A stretch of DNA of 25,028 nt from Candidatus Pacearchaeota archaeon CG10_big_fil_rev_8_21_14_0_10_30_48 (GCA_002763155.1 PFCU01000005.1:3231-28258); one strand, 5' to 3'; positions 7,540 to 13,215 are shown, counted from the stretch's first letter. A program made the numbers and translations. Notes: a model not told the origin generated them from the letters alone.

Positions 7540-7579
7540 TGATAGAATTTCTCATATTAGAATACGGGATTCTTCCTGT

Positions 7580-7606
7580 ATAATATTCATATGCCACGGT
7601 GGCGGA
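7580..7606 (+). repeat. 27-bp direct repeat, copy 1 (5' flank and 5' end of tRNA-Ser)
   Basis: Identical to 7663-7689. It contains 12-13 bp of flank (ATAATATTCATAT) plus the first 14 bases of tRNA-Ser. Sequence after it in copy 1 resembles a shortened tRNA-Ser body. Confidence 0.85.
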
Positions 7607-7635
7607 AGCGGATTAAATCCTTATCCACACCATGG
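7593..7635 (+). pseudogene. Truncated tRNA-Ser-like copy
   Basis: Begins with the same GCCACGGTGGCGGA as the intact tRNA-Ser 83 bp downstream, then loses most of the D loop. It keeps CGGATT..ATCC of the anticodon arm without the GCT anticodon, and ends in CACCATGG, which can pair with CCACGGTG with one mismatch. It lacks a T arm and variable arm. Best read as a decayed partial duplicate; a small structured RNA is possible. Confidence 0.5.
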
Positions 7636-7662
7636 TTGATAGAACTAAAAACAAACAACAAA

Positions 7663-7689
7663 ATAATATTCATATGCCACGGTGGCGGA
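7663..7689 (+). repeat. 27-bp direct repeat, copy 2 (overlaps intact tRNA-Ser)
   Basis: Second perfect copy of the 27-bp repeat at 7580-7606; its last 14 bases are the 5' end of the functional tRNA-Ser. The offset between copies is 83 bp. Confidence 0.85.
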
Positions 7690-7757
7690 GTGGTTAACGC
7701 GACGGATTGCTAATCCGTGCCCTTTTGGGCGCCAAGGTTCGAATCCTTGCCGTGGCG
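7676..7757 (+). tRNA. tRNA-Ser (GCT)
   Basis: An 82-base class II tRNA that reads AGC/AGT serine codons. The acceptor stem is GCCACGG/CCGTGGC with discriminator G7757, the usual serine identity base. The D stem is GCG/CGC. The anticodon stem is ACGGA/TCCGT around loop TTGCTAA, with anticodon GCT. A long variable arm (GCCC TTTT GGGC) is typical of serine tRNAs. The T arm CAAGG-TTCGAAT-CCTTG is perfect. CCA is not encoded. A truncated duplicate lies upstream. Confidence 0.97.
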
Positions 7758-7804
7758 TATTTTTTTCAATGATTCGAATTAGAGAAATTTTATTAAAAGA
7801 ATTC

Positions 7805-8389
7805 TTATTTTTTTCTTCTTAGTAATTTTGTTAAATAGTAAGCTGAGCCAAAAATAACAACTCCTGGAAGAAGTGCGAGTCCTACTGCTGGAGCTAACAA
7901 AGCTGTTCCGATTGCACCTAAAGTTCCTGCGCCGACTGATTCTAAAACATCTGCAGCTGCTGAAACAGAGTCTTCAACATTTTTTTGCAACGCATCAATT
8001 TGCATTACCATTTTACCCTTTTTCATGATTCTAATTTTTTTATCTTCTTCAGAAACAATAACTACTAAATTAGATTTAACCAAAGAAGCTGACATCGCCG
8101 CGCTATGTCTTGTTCCAAAATTTTTAAATGTTCTTCGAGATTTAATCATAACACCATAAGCAGTCATTACACCTTCTTTATTGATAATTACTGCACCATC
8201 CATTAAAGCCAATGATTCTAAAAGTTTAGGATTATCTATTACCCTGAAAGGAGGAACATTTTGATCAACGAGAGGTTTATACTCTGCTTCACCGACTACA
8301 AATAATGCGCCTTCGCCCCGTTTTGCAATTCTTAATCCTACTTCGATTAAAGCTTCTTCAATTGATTTTTCTTCTTTTTTCTTCGGCAT
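7805..8389 (-). CDS. dacZ: Diadenylate cyclase (DisA_N/DAC domain), DacZ-like, membrane-anchored
   Basis: 194 residues. The DAC domain makes cyclic di-AMP from two ATP. Visible motifs: the DGA motif in LALMDGAVIINKEGVMTAYG (60-79) and the second active-site motif in GTRHSAAMSASLVKSNLVVI (92-111), followed by VSEED (112-116). The usual second motif is RHR; here it is RHS (94-96), so one phosphate-contacting Arg is replaced. The N-terminal EEALIEVGLRIAKRGEGALF fits the family. After the domain come about 45 residues of Gly/Ala-rich hydrophobic sequence (150-187) and a basic RRKK end, predicted to form one or two membrane helices. This layout, catalytic domain first and anchor last, differs from bacterial CdaA, which has N-terminal helices. 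It diverges from a two-CBS-domain gene 82 bp away. Family call sure; activity inferred. Confidence 0.85.
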   Translation of the reverse strand: MPKKKEEKSIEEALIEVGLRIAKRGEGALFVVGEAEYKPLVDQNVPPFRVIDNPKLLESLALMDGAVIINKEGVMTAYGVMIKSRRTFKNFGTRHSAAMSASLVKSNLVVIVSEEDKKIRIMKKGKMVMQIDALQKNVEDSVSAAADVLESVGAGTLGAIGTALLAPAVGLALLPGVVIFGSAYYLTKLLRRKK

Positions 8390-8403
8390 TGTAATTTGTA
8401 ATC

Positions 8404-8421
8404 AGATTTAGTAACTAATCT
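8404..8421. promoter_or_regulatory. Inverted repeat in the dacZ/CBS divergent promoter region
   Basis: AGATTTAGT and ACTAATCT form an 8-bp inverted repeat with one bulged T and a single-base centre. It lies 15 bp before the dacZ-like start and upstream of the CBS gene's TATA-like box. A shared operator is possible but unproven. Confidence 0.3.
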
Positions 8422-8442
8422 AATTATTTATTGTCAATAATA

Positions 8443-8450
8443 TTTATAAA
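8443..8450 (+). promoter_or_regulatory. TATA-like box of the CBS-domain gene
   Basis: TTTATAAA centred about 25 bp before ATG 8472, predicting a leaderless mRNA. Confidence 0.5.
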
Positions 8451-8471
8451 CTTAACTAAACATTTTATTAT

Positions 8472-8870
8472 ATGAAAGTTTCTGAAGTAATGTCAAAAGC
8501 GGTGGTAATAGATGAAGATATCACCTTAAGACAAGCTGCAAAAATTATGTCGAAAAAAAATATCGCGAATGTTGTGGTGATTAAAGACGGAAAAATAAGC
8601 GGATATATTTCAGAAAGAGATGTATTGATAAATTTATCTAATCTTGATAAACCTCTTAAAAATTATATGAGTAAAGAAGTTATCACTATTTCTGCAGATG
8701 CTAAAATTTCTGAAGCTGGGAAAATTATGGTAGAAAGAAAAGTAAAAAGATTACCGGTCGTAAAAAATGGGAAATTAGTTGGAGCGATTAGTTTCAGAGA
8801 TGTTATTAAAAATTTGGAAAATGAAAAAGGTAATGGAGATAATTCTGAAGGAGATTTTTTCCTTAATTAA
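8472..8870 (+). CDS. Two-CBS-domain protein, putative nucleotide sensor
   Basis: 132 residues consisting of a CBS pair and a short acidic tail. CBS1 spans about 1-58 (VSEVMSKAVVIDEDITLRQA, then VVVIKDGKISGYISERDVL) and CBS2 about 64-118 (YMSKEVITISADAKISEAGK, then LPVVKNGKLVGAISFRDVI). CBS pairs (Bateman modules) fold together and bind adenosine nucleotides such as AMP, ATP, SAM or c-di-AMP. There is no catalytic or DNA-binding domain, so it presumably acts by binding a partner. It diverges from the diadenylate cyclase-like gene, which makes c-di-AMP a reasonable ligand guess. The mRNA is probably leaderless. Confidence 0.88.
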   Translation: MKVSEVMSKAVVIDEDITLRQAAKIMSKKNIANVVVIKDGKISGYISERDVLINLSNLDKPLKNYMSKEVITISADAKISEAGKIMVERKVKRLPVVKNGKLVGAISFRDVIKNLENEKGNGDNSEGDFFLN

Positions 8871-8908
8871 TATAGAAATAAATAAATAGCTAAATATTTA
8901 GTAAGAGT

Positions 8909-9289
8909 ATGGATTTAACAGGGTATGAAACGCGAAATAGTGGAAAATTAGTTTCTGTTGGTTTTTTAGAAGATGAGACACTTTCAATTGGATCTTTTTA
9001 TGAACATGCTACGAATAGAGTTTTTATTGAGAGTCCATATGAAGCCGGAGTATATGTTTGTCTTGGAAAATTAGACTATTTGAGAAGGTGGGAAGAAACA
9101 GGAGTTATTGAAAGAATACTTACAAAAGAAGATAAAAAAATAAGCAAAATCCATACTTTTTCTAGTTTGAAGAATTTATTTGAAAAATCTCAAAGAGGAA
9201 AAAATTCTACTTCGCGTCGCTCGTTCGTAAGACTTGAAGACCAAACGATTCTATATTTTCAATTACCTCTTGTCGCTCATGGGAATTAG
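8909..9289 (+). CDS. Hypothetical protein, 126 aa
   Basis: Not recognised. It starts at ATG 8909, 38 bp after the CBS gene on the same strand, so co-transcription is possible. The protein is soluble with a beta-rich first half (LVSVGFLEDETLSIGSFYEH, then VFIESPYEAGVYVCLGKLDY) and a helical middle (LDYLRRWEETGVIERIL). The last 27 residues are encoded opposite the 3' end of dtdA, an 83-bp tail-to-tail overlap. That tail (STSRRSFVRLEDQTILYFQL) may be a read-through extension rather than conserved sequence. Confidence 0.55.
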   Translation: MDLTGYETRNSGKLVSVGFLEDETLSIGSFYEHATNRVFIESPYEAGVYVCLGKLDYLRRWEETGVIERILTKEDKKISKIHTFSSLKNLFEKSQRGKNSTSRRSFVRLEDQTILYFQLPLVAHGN

Positions 9290-9971
9290 TGAAACCTTTC
9301 CAATCAATAATCGCGTGAGTTAATTTCTCTTGTGTTTTGTTTATTAATTGTTTAACTAAATTTTTTGTTAAAGGTAAACCATATTTTGGAACTATGTGAG
9401 AAATTGCAAATTTATCTTCGAGTTGAATTTTGTTAAAACTTGGGCAGTAATGCGGACCGCCAATTCCTATTGCAATTTTATAGGATTCTTTCTTGAAACT
9501 ATTAATTGATTCTATAATTGTTTTTGCAATTAATTCTCCAGCTTTTTTATCTTCCCATTCAGATTTTGTCGAGCCTATTTCAATGAAGATGCTGGGAATT
9601 TCTATTAATGGGCCGTGGTGTGTTACTTCAAGAGTTACTTTATAATCCGAATTATTATTTTTATTTAGGGTTTGAAAAAAGTGTTTTGATAATAATGCTG
9701 AGGCTGGAGAAAGAGTATTTGATTTTCCTCCGTATTCTGCTTCTTTGAAATTTCCAATTGTGTGTACAGAGAGGGTTTTGTTTGGGATTTGTGATTGATG
9801 TTTAGATGCGAAAATGATGAAATCAGTATCAAATTTTTTATCTATATTTTCTGCGTGAATGATTTCTGTTTCGACTAAATGAATTGGAATTTGACAATTA
9901 ATTTTTTTTAAATTTTCAACTATATTCATTCCTGCGGGGTCTTTTTTTGATGCGAGGATTATAGGTTTCAT
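9207..9971 (-). CDS. dtdA: D-aminoacyl-tRNA deacylase (archaeal DTD2 type)
   Basis: 254 residues, normal length. It hydrolyses D-amino acids wrongly attached to tRNA, a translation proofreading step in archaea and plants. Family blocks are clear: TLEVTHHGP (113-121), EIGSTKSEW (131-139), GIGGPHYCPSF (169-179), SHIVPKYG (191-198) and DWKG (223-226). The conserved His and Cys of the HYCP block lie in the active-site region. Its ATG overlaps the stop of the PIN-domain gene by 4 bp (ATGA), which implies translational coupling within an antitoxin-toxin-dtdA transcript. The 3' end overlaps a convergent gene by 83 bp. Confidence 0.93.
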   Translation of the reverse strand: MKPIILASKKDPAGMNIVENLKKINCQIPIHLVETEIIHAENIDKKFDTDFIIFASKHQSQIPNKTLSVHTIGNFKEAEYGGKSNTLSPASALLSKHFFQTLNKNNNSDYKVTLEVTHHGPLIEIPSIFIEIGSTKSEWEDKKAGELIAKTIIESINSFKKESYKIAIGIGGPHYCPSFNKIQLEDKFAISHIVPKYGLPLTKNLVKQLINKTQEKLTHAIIDWKGFTNSHERQEVIENIESFGLQVLRTSDAK

Positions 9972-10381
9972 TTTTGATTTAAATTTATTATTTTTTTAGT
10001 TGTTAGAATTCTAACTTTATTTTGTTTTTTAAAATGTTTGTCATCTGACCAGATTGAACAATTAAAAGTAAGTGCAGTAGCAATAAACTGCACATCGTCT
10101 TTATCTATGTGTCCAATAATTCTTTCGGCTTCTTCTTTTTTATCAATTATTAAATCTGTTGGAATAATTTTAATATTTCTAAGTAATCTTAAAAAAATAG
10201 TATCGAATTCTCGTTCAGATAATTTCGATTTTTTTATAATCTCATTTTTATGTTCATATATTTCATAAACTTCAAATTCTGGAATAATAAAATTATTTTT
10301 TGATTTAACTATAAAATCTCGAGTTATTCCATTTTTAATCAAAGCAGAGATTAATATATTAGTGTCTGTTACTATATTCAT
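9968..10381 (-). CDS. PIN-domain ribonuclease, VapC-like toxin
   Basis: 137 residues from ATG 10381; the TTG at 10384 is a less likely start. PIN domains are metal-dependent RNases, and VapC toxins of this fold often cut tRNA or rRNA. Acidic residues expected at the active site are present: D6 in VTDTN, E40 in VYEIYEH, D95/D96 in IDKDDVQFIATAL and D113/D114 in IWSDDKHF. Length and layout match stand-alone PIN toxins. It overlaps the upstream RHH gene by 23 bp and the downstream dtdA by 4 bp. The toxin-antitoxin role is inferred from this pairing. Confidence 0.85.
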   Translation of the reverse strand: MNIVTDTNILISALIKNGITRDFIVKSKNNFIIPEFEVYEIYEHKNEIIKKSKLSEREFDTIFLRLLRNIKIIPTDLIIDKKEEAERIIGHIDKDDVQFIATALTFNCSIWSDDKHFKKQNKVRILTTKKIINLNQK

Positions 10382-10601
10382 CAAATCTATTGGCTGCCGA
10401 TCTTTTTATTTTTTTGCTTATTTCTTCGGCGTCTTTTTTAGTAAGCTTGCTTTTAGAGGTGATTCTATTCATAACCTCTAAATCGTCTATTCTTTGTTCA
10501 ATTGCATGTCTAGCTACTTCACTCCAACGAATTTCTTTATGTGTCTTCATTTTTTTATGAAGCTCTTCTGGAATTGATAGTGTCATATTTACCATACTCA
10601 T
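10359..10601 (-). CDS. Ribbon-helix-helix antitoxin (VapB-like)
   Basis: 80 residues. The N-terminal MVNMTLSIPEELHKKMKTHK followed by IRWSEVARHAIEQRI (about 24-38) is the ribbon-helix-helix pattern: one DNA-contacting strand and two helices, active as a dimer. The Lys-rich C-terminal half (KLTKKDAEEISKKIK) would wrap the toxin. It overlaps the PIN gene, the usual antitoxin-first order. Start choices are ATG 10601 or ATG 10595. A perfect inverted repeat (10603-10618) sits directly upstream, next to a TTAAATAT box, fitting autorepression. Confidence 0.8.
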   Translation of the reverse strand: MSMVNMTLSIPEELHKKMKTHKEIRWSEVARHAIEQRIDDLEVMNRITSKSKLTKKDAEEISKKIKRSAANRFDEYSNRH

Positions 10602-10602
10602 T

Positions 10603-10618
10603 TATGTGATAACACATA
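10603..10618. promoter_or_regulatory. Operator-like inverted repeat of the antitoxin-toxin-dtdA operon
   Basis: TATGTG-ATAA-CACATA is a perfect 6-bp inverted repeat with a 4-bp spacer. It lies between the TATA-like box TTAAATAT (minus strand, about 10618-10625) and the antitoxin start, where a bound RHH dimer would block initiation. Confidence 0.55.
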
Positions 10619-10685
10619 TTTAAGGTTTTTGGTTGGTTTTAAACAATAAAAAAGAATTTTTAAACTTGATTCGTTTAAATAATTT

Positions 10686-10925
10686 ATGAACACAATAATC
10701 CTTTTTTTAATTTTGGCATGTTCTTTCCCAATAGGATATTTATTAAAATATTTGACTAAAGAAGAATTGAAATCTGGGAGGAAATATTTTCAAATGGTTT
10801 GGTTTGTTTCTTTAATAATCGCGATAGGAATGTTATTTTATCCGACGGAAGATTTAATTTACAAACAAGCTGTTATTTTCACATTATTGTTTATTGCAAA
10901 TATTGCATTTATTAGTTGGAAATAA
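10686..10925 (+). CDS. Small membrane protein, 79 aa
   Basis: Not recognised. Three hydrophobic segments are visible: residues 1-20, about 37-52 and about 60-77, joined by a charged loop KYLTKEELKSGRKYFQ. This predicts a three-helix inner-membrane protein without a cleaved signal. ATG 10686 follows a TTTTTAAAC box near 10657-10665, the leaderless spacing. Its last two codons and stop lie inside a short partial copy of the 40-bp repeat found just downstream, so the 3' end may have been reshaped by that repeat. Confidence 0.6.
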   Translation: MNTIILFLILACSFPIGYLLKYLTKEELKSGRKYFQMVWFVSLIIAIGMLFYPTEDLIYKQAVIFTLLFIANIAFISWK

Positions 10926-10932
10926 CAACCAC
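10918..10932 (+). repeat. Partial (15-bp) copy of the 40-bp direct repeat
   Basis: GGAAATAACAACCAC equals the last 15 bases of the 40-bp repeats at 10936 and 11010. It includes the stop codon of the preceding membrane-protein gene. Confidence 0.8.
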
Positions 10933-10935
10933 CAG

Positions 10936-10975
10936 CGGGTTCTTAGAGTCCTGCAACCACGGAAATAACAACCAC
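10936..10975 (+). repeat. 40-bp direct repeat, copy 1
   Basis: Perfectly identical to 11010-11049 and starting CGGGTTCTTAGAGTCCTGCA. The 15 bases after each copy also match at 12 of 15 positions, so the duplicated unit is about 55 bp with a 74-bp period. Confidence 0.9.
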
Positions 10976-11009
10976 AAGACAATAAGTAAAGCTTACTAGC
11001 TTTAGGTCA

Positions 11010-11049
11010 CGGGTTCTTAGAGTCCTGCAACCACGGAAATAACAACCAC
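11010..11049 (+). repeat. 40-bp direct repeat, copy 2
   Basis: Second perfect copy of the unit at 10936-10975, separated from it by 34 bp. It lies between the membrane-protein gene and the convergent CapA gene. The stretch AGGTCACGGGTTC before and into it resembles the variable-loop/T-arm junction of a tRNA, but no complete tRNA can be folded. Confidence 0.9.
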
Positions 11050-11065
11050 GAAACAAGAAGTAAAT

Positions 11066-12088
11066 CTATACACTCAATAATTTAGTTATTCTTTCTGGAT
11101 TGTTATGTTCAAAAGGCTGGTAAGGTTTTTCATGACTAGTTATTCTAATTGGTGAGATACGGTAATTTATGTCTTGTGAAGAAAAGGAGAGTGTGGGAGT
11201 AAATGTCTCAGTTATACTATTAAGACTTCTTGTACTATTTCCTCCAAACATAAAATTACCTAAAGAATAAAAAATTAATCCATCTTTATATTTTTCTATA
11301 GGCTGGACAACATGAGGGTGATGGCCAATTACTACATCCGCTCCATAATCAATAAAGTTTCTTCCGTGATGTTTTTGATAATCTGCAGGATAGAAATCTC
11401 TTTCAACCCCCCAATGAACATTTACAATTAAAAAGTCAACTTGTTTTCTTAGTTCAATTATATCTTCACAATATATCTTTTCATCTAAATTTGCAGTGCC
11501 TGCCCTAGAACTAGATGCAAAAATTGATGAGGGACCAATCCTGCTATATCCTAAAAATCCAAAATCAAATCCTTTAATATTCAATATTTTAGGAATTCTT
11601 GCTCTTTCTAAATTCGTTCCAGCTCCGACATAACCAATTCCCACACTATCTAATAAATCAGTTGTATCTTCAACACCTTTAGAAGAGAAATCCATAATAT
11701 GATTATTTGCAAGTGTTACAATATCTATTCCTGCAATTTTCAAAATATTAACATAGTCAGGGTTTGCTTTGAAATTAAATTTTTTTGGTAAAAGATCCTT
11801 ACTTTCAGTTATTGGGCACTCTAAATTAACCATTACTAAATCAGAATCATTAAAAATATCTTGCATTTCATTAAAACAATAAGAATACATTATTTGATTT
11901 CCTTCTTTATTCTTGAGATTTTCCATAACTGATTCAAAATTATCATGATTTGGTTTTCTTTGAGGACTACTTAAGCAAACATCTCCTCCAAAAGTAATTT
12001 TAACTGATTTATTTTCACTTTCAGGATTATAAAAAAACGGGCCCGCAACCATAGATGCCATTGATTTTAAAAACTCTCTTCGTTTCAT
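11066..12088 (-). CDS. CapA-like metallophosphatase-fold protein with twin-arginine signal
   Basis: 340 residues. Family blocks of the CapA/PgsA group (calcineurin-like phosphoesterase fold) appear in order: GGDVCL (34-39), VNLECPIT (87-94), TLANNHIMDF (125-134), NVHWGVE (223-229), IGHHPHVVQP (254-263) and YSLGNF (274-279). In bacteria CapA/PgsA takes part in making or attaching poly-gamma-glutamate, but many archaeal members have unknown substrates. The N-terminus MKRREFLKSMASMVAG carries the RRxFLK twin-arginine motif with a short hydrophobic stretch, so Tat export is likely. ATG 12088 has an AT-rich CTTAAAAATAC box about 26 bp upstream. No partner capB or capC gene is adjacent. Confidence 0.88.
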   Translation of the reverse strand: MKRREFLKSMASMVAGPFFYNPESENKSVKITFGGDVCLSSPQRKPNHDNFESVMENLKNKEGNQIMYSYCFNEMQDIFNDSDLVMVNLECPITESKDLLPKKFNFKANPDYVNILKIAGIDIVTLANNHIMDFSSKGVEDTTDLLDSVGIGYVGAGTNLERARIPKILNIKGFDFGFLGYSRIGPSSIFASSSRAGTANLDEKIYCEDIIELRKQVDFLIVNVHWGVERDFYPADYQKHHGRNFIDYGADVVIGHHPHVVQPIEKYKDGLIFYSLGNFMFGGNSTRSLNSITETFTPTLSFSSQDINYRISPIRITSHEKPYQPFEHNNPERITKLLSV

Positions 12089-12167
12089 GAGAAGAGTTCG
12101 ATAAGAAGTATTTTTAAGGTTTATTGGGATGTAATGGGTATATCTGCTTAAAGAATTTTTACTATAA

Positions 12168-12248
12168 TCAATCAGACATCCTATTTACTGTAGCTATTCT
12201 AACCCGGGGATCTTTATCAAATTGTGCTATATGGTATAAATCAGACAT
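12168..12248 (-). CDS. 26-residue HEAT-like micro-ORF with its own SD
   Basis: ATG 12248 to TGA 12168 encodes 26 residues beginning MSDLYHIAQFDKDPRVRIAT. DKDPRVRIA fits the core of a HEAT-repeat helix. A Shine-Dalgarno AGGAG (12255-12259) is well placed, and a TTTAAAAATA box lies near 12280-12289. It is either a real microprotein or the 5' remnant of a longer HEAT-repeat gene. The remaining part of this 282-bp intergenic region shows nothing else I can support. Confidence 0.35.
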   Translation of the reverse strand: MSDLYHIAQFDKDPRVRIATVNRMSD

Positions 12249-12370
12249 TTTATTCTCCTATAATTTAGATTTAATCATATTTTTAAATATTTGGGTAAAC
12301 TATTTTATAATATAATAATCTCTCAATTAAGATAAATTATATAAACAAATTCTGATTTTATGTTAATTAA

Positions 12371-12982
12371 ATGGATTCTAAAAAAGCAGTCAAACAATTG
12401 AATGAATTAAAGAAACTTGGAGGGAGTATGAGGTTGGCGGCTGAAGGATGGGAAAGTAATTTTCAAACGCTTATTGCGACGGCTTTATCTGCTCGCTCGT
12501 TGGATGAAACGACGATAAAACATGCTACAATTCTTTTCAATAAATATCCTGACGCTAAAACTCTTTCTAAAGCAAAACTAAAAGATATTGAAAAAATAAT
12601 TCGTTCGATAAACTTCCATAAAAATAAATCTAAAAATATTATTCAATGTTCTAAAGAGTTAATTGAAAGGTATAGGGGAAAAGTTCCAACGGATTTTGAT
12701 AAATTGGTTGAATTAAGAGGTGTTGGAAGAAAAACCGCGAATGTTTTTCTCGCAGTAATTGGAGAAGATGAAATTGGAGTTGATACACACGTTAATTATA
12801 TTTCTCATTATTTAGATTGGACAACTGGAAAAAATCAAGAAAATGTTGAGAAAGATTTAAAAAAGTTATTTCCGAAAAAGTATTGGACAAGTATCAATTA
12901 TATTTTAGTGAAGTTTGGTAAAAAGTATACTTCAAGAAAAGAGAAAGATAAATTATTAGAAAAAATAAAATGTATTCAATAA
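12371..12982 (+). CDS. nth: Endonuclease III-like DNA glycosylase/AP lyase without Fe-S cluster
   Basis: 203 residues. Nth removes oxidised pyrimidines from DNA and nicks the resulting abasic site. The HhH-GPD core is intact: LVELRGVGRKTANVFLAV (112-129) contains the hairpin and catalytic Lys121, and IGVDTHVNYISHYL (135-148) holds catalytic Asp138. The N-terminal FQTLIATALSARSLDETT (31-48) matches the family. The four-Cys [4Fe-4S] loop normally found at the C-terminus is missing: the end reads KYTSRKEKDKLLEKIKCIQ with a single Cys. ATG 12371 follows a TTATATAAA box (12337-12345). The 3' end overlaps the next small gene by 13 bp. Confidence 0.9.
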   Translation: MDSKKAVKQLNELKKLGGSMRLAAEGWESNFQTLIATALSARSLDETTIKHATILFNKYPDAKTLSKAKLKDIEKIIRSINFHKNKSKNIIQCSKELIERYRGKVPTDFDKLVELRGVGRKTANVFLAVIGEDEIGVDTHVNYISHYLDWTTGKNQENVEKDLKKLFPKKYWTSINYILVKFGKKYTSRKEKDKLLEKIKCIQ

Positions 12983-13179
12983 GAAAAAATGAAGAAGAAA
13001 TTCATGAACAAATAATTTCTGAATTATGTGAAGCATATGGTGAAGGACATGCACATAAGATAAGAGAGATTTATCAAAGAAATCTTAGAAGATTTGATGA
13101 TGCTCCGATTAGAAATCATATTCCATATTTTGTAAAGAAAAAAGTTATGAAAGAATTAGGTCTAGTAACAACTGATTAA
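12970..13179 (+). CDS. Small helical protein coupled to nth, 69 aa
   Basis: Not firmly recognised. It starts at ATG 12970, inside the last codons of nth, so translation is probably coupled. Residues form about three helices: EEEIHEQIISELCEAYGEG, KIREIYQRNLRRF and RNHIPYFVKKKVMKELGL. The spacing of Ile/Tyr, a final basic helix and length recall the three-helix bundle dimerisation proteins of DUF3562 type, but that is a weak memory-based match. No metal motif. The position between two DNA glycosylase genes hints at a repair-linked role without proving it. Confidence 0.6.
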   Translation: MYSIRKNEEEIHEQIISELCEAYGEGHAHKIREIYQRNLRRFDDAPIRNHIPYFVKKKVMKELGLVTTD

Positions 13180-13215
13180 ACAAACATTTATCAAACCTTA
13201 TTTTTTAATTAGTTT

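Noticed and set aside
7593..7635. 5' half of a split tRNA as in Nanoarchaeum
   Set aside because: A complete tRNA-Ser(GCT) with the same 5' end follows immediately, and the fragment lacks a matching 3' partner in the window.
11001..11040. tRNA gene suggested by AGGTCACGGGTTC
   Set aside because: No acceptor, D or anticodon arms can be paired around it and the T loop has extra bases.
10936..11049. CRISPR array
   Set aside because: Repeat and spacer lengths (40 and 34) are tempting, but there are only two full copies, similarity continues past the repeat end, the third copy is partial and in coding sequence, and no cas gene is present.
12124..12315. 63-codon plus-strand frame
   Set aside because: Composition looks random and hydrophobic, there is no promoter or SD, and the opposite strand carries the better supported 26-residue ORF.
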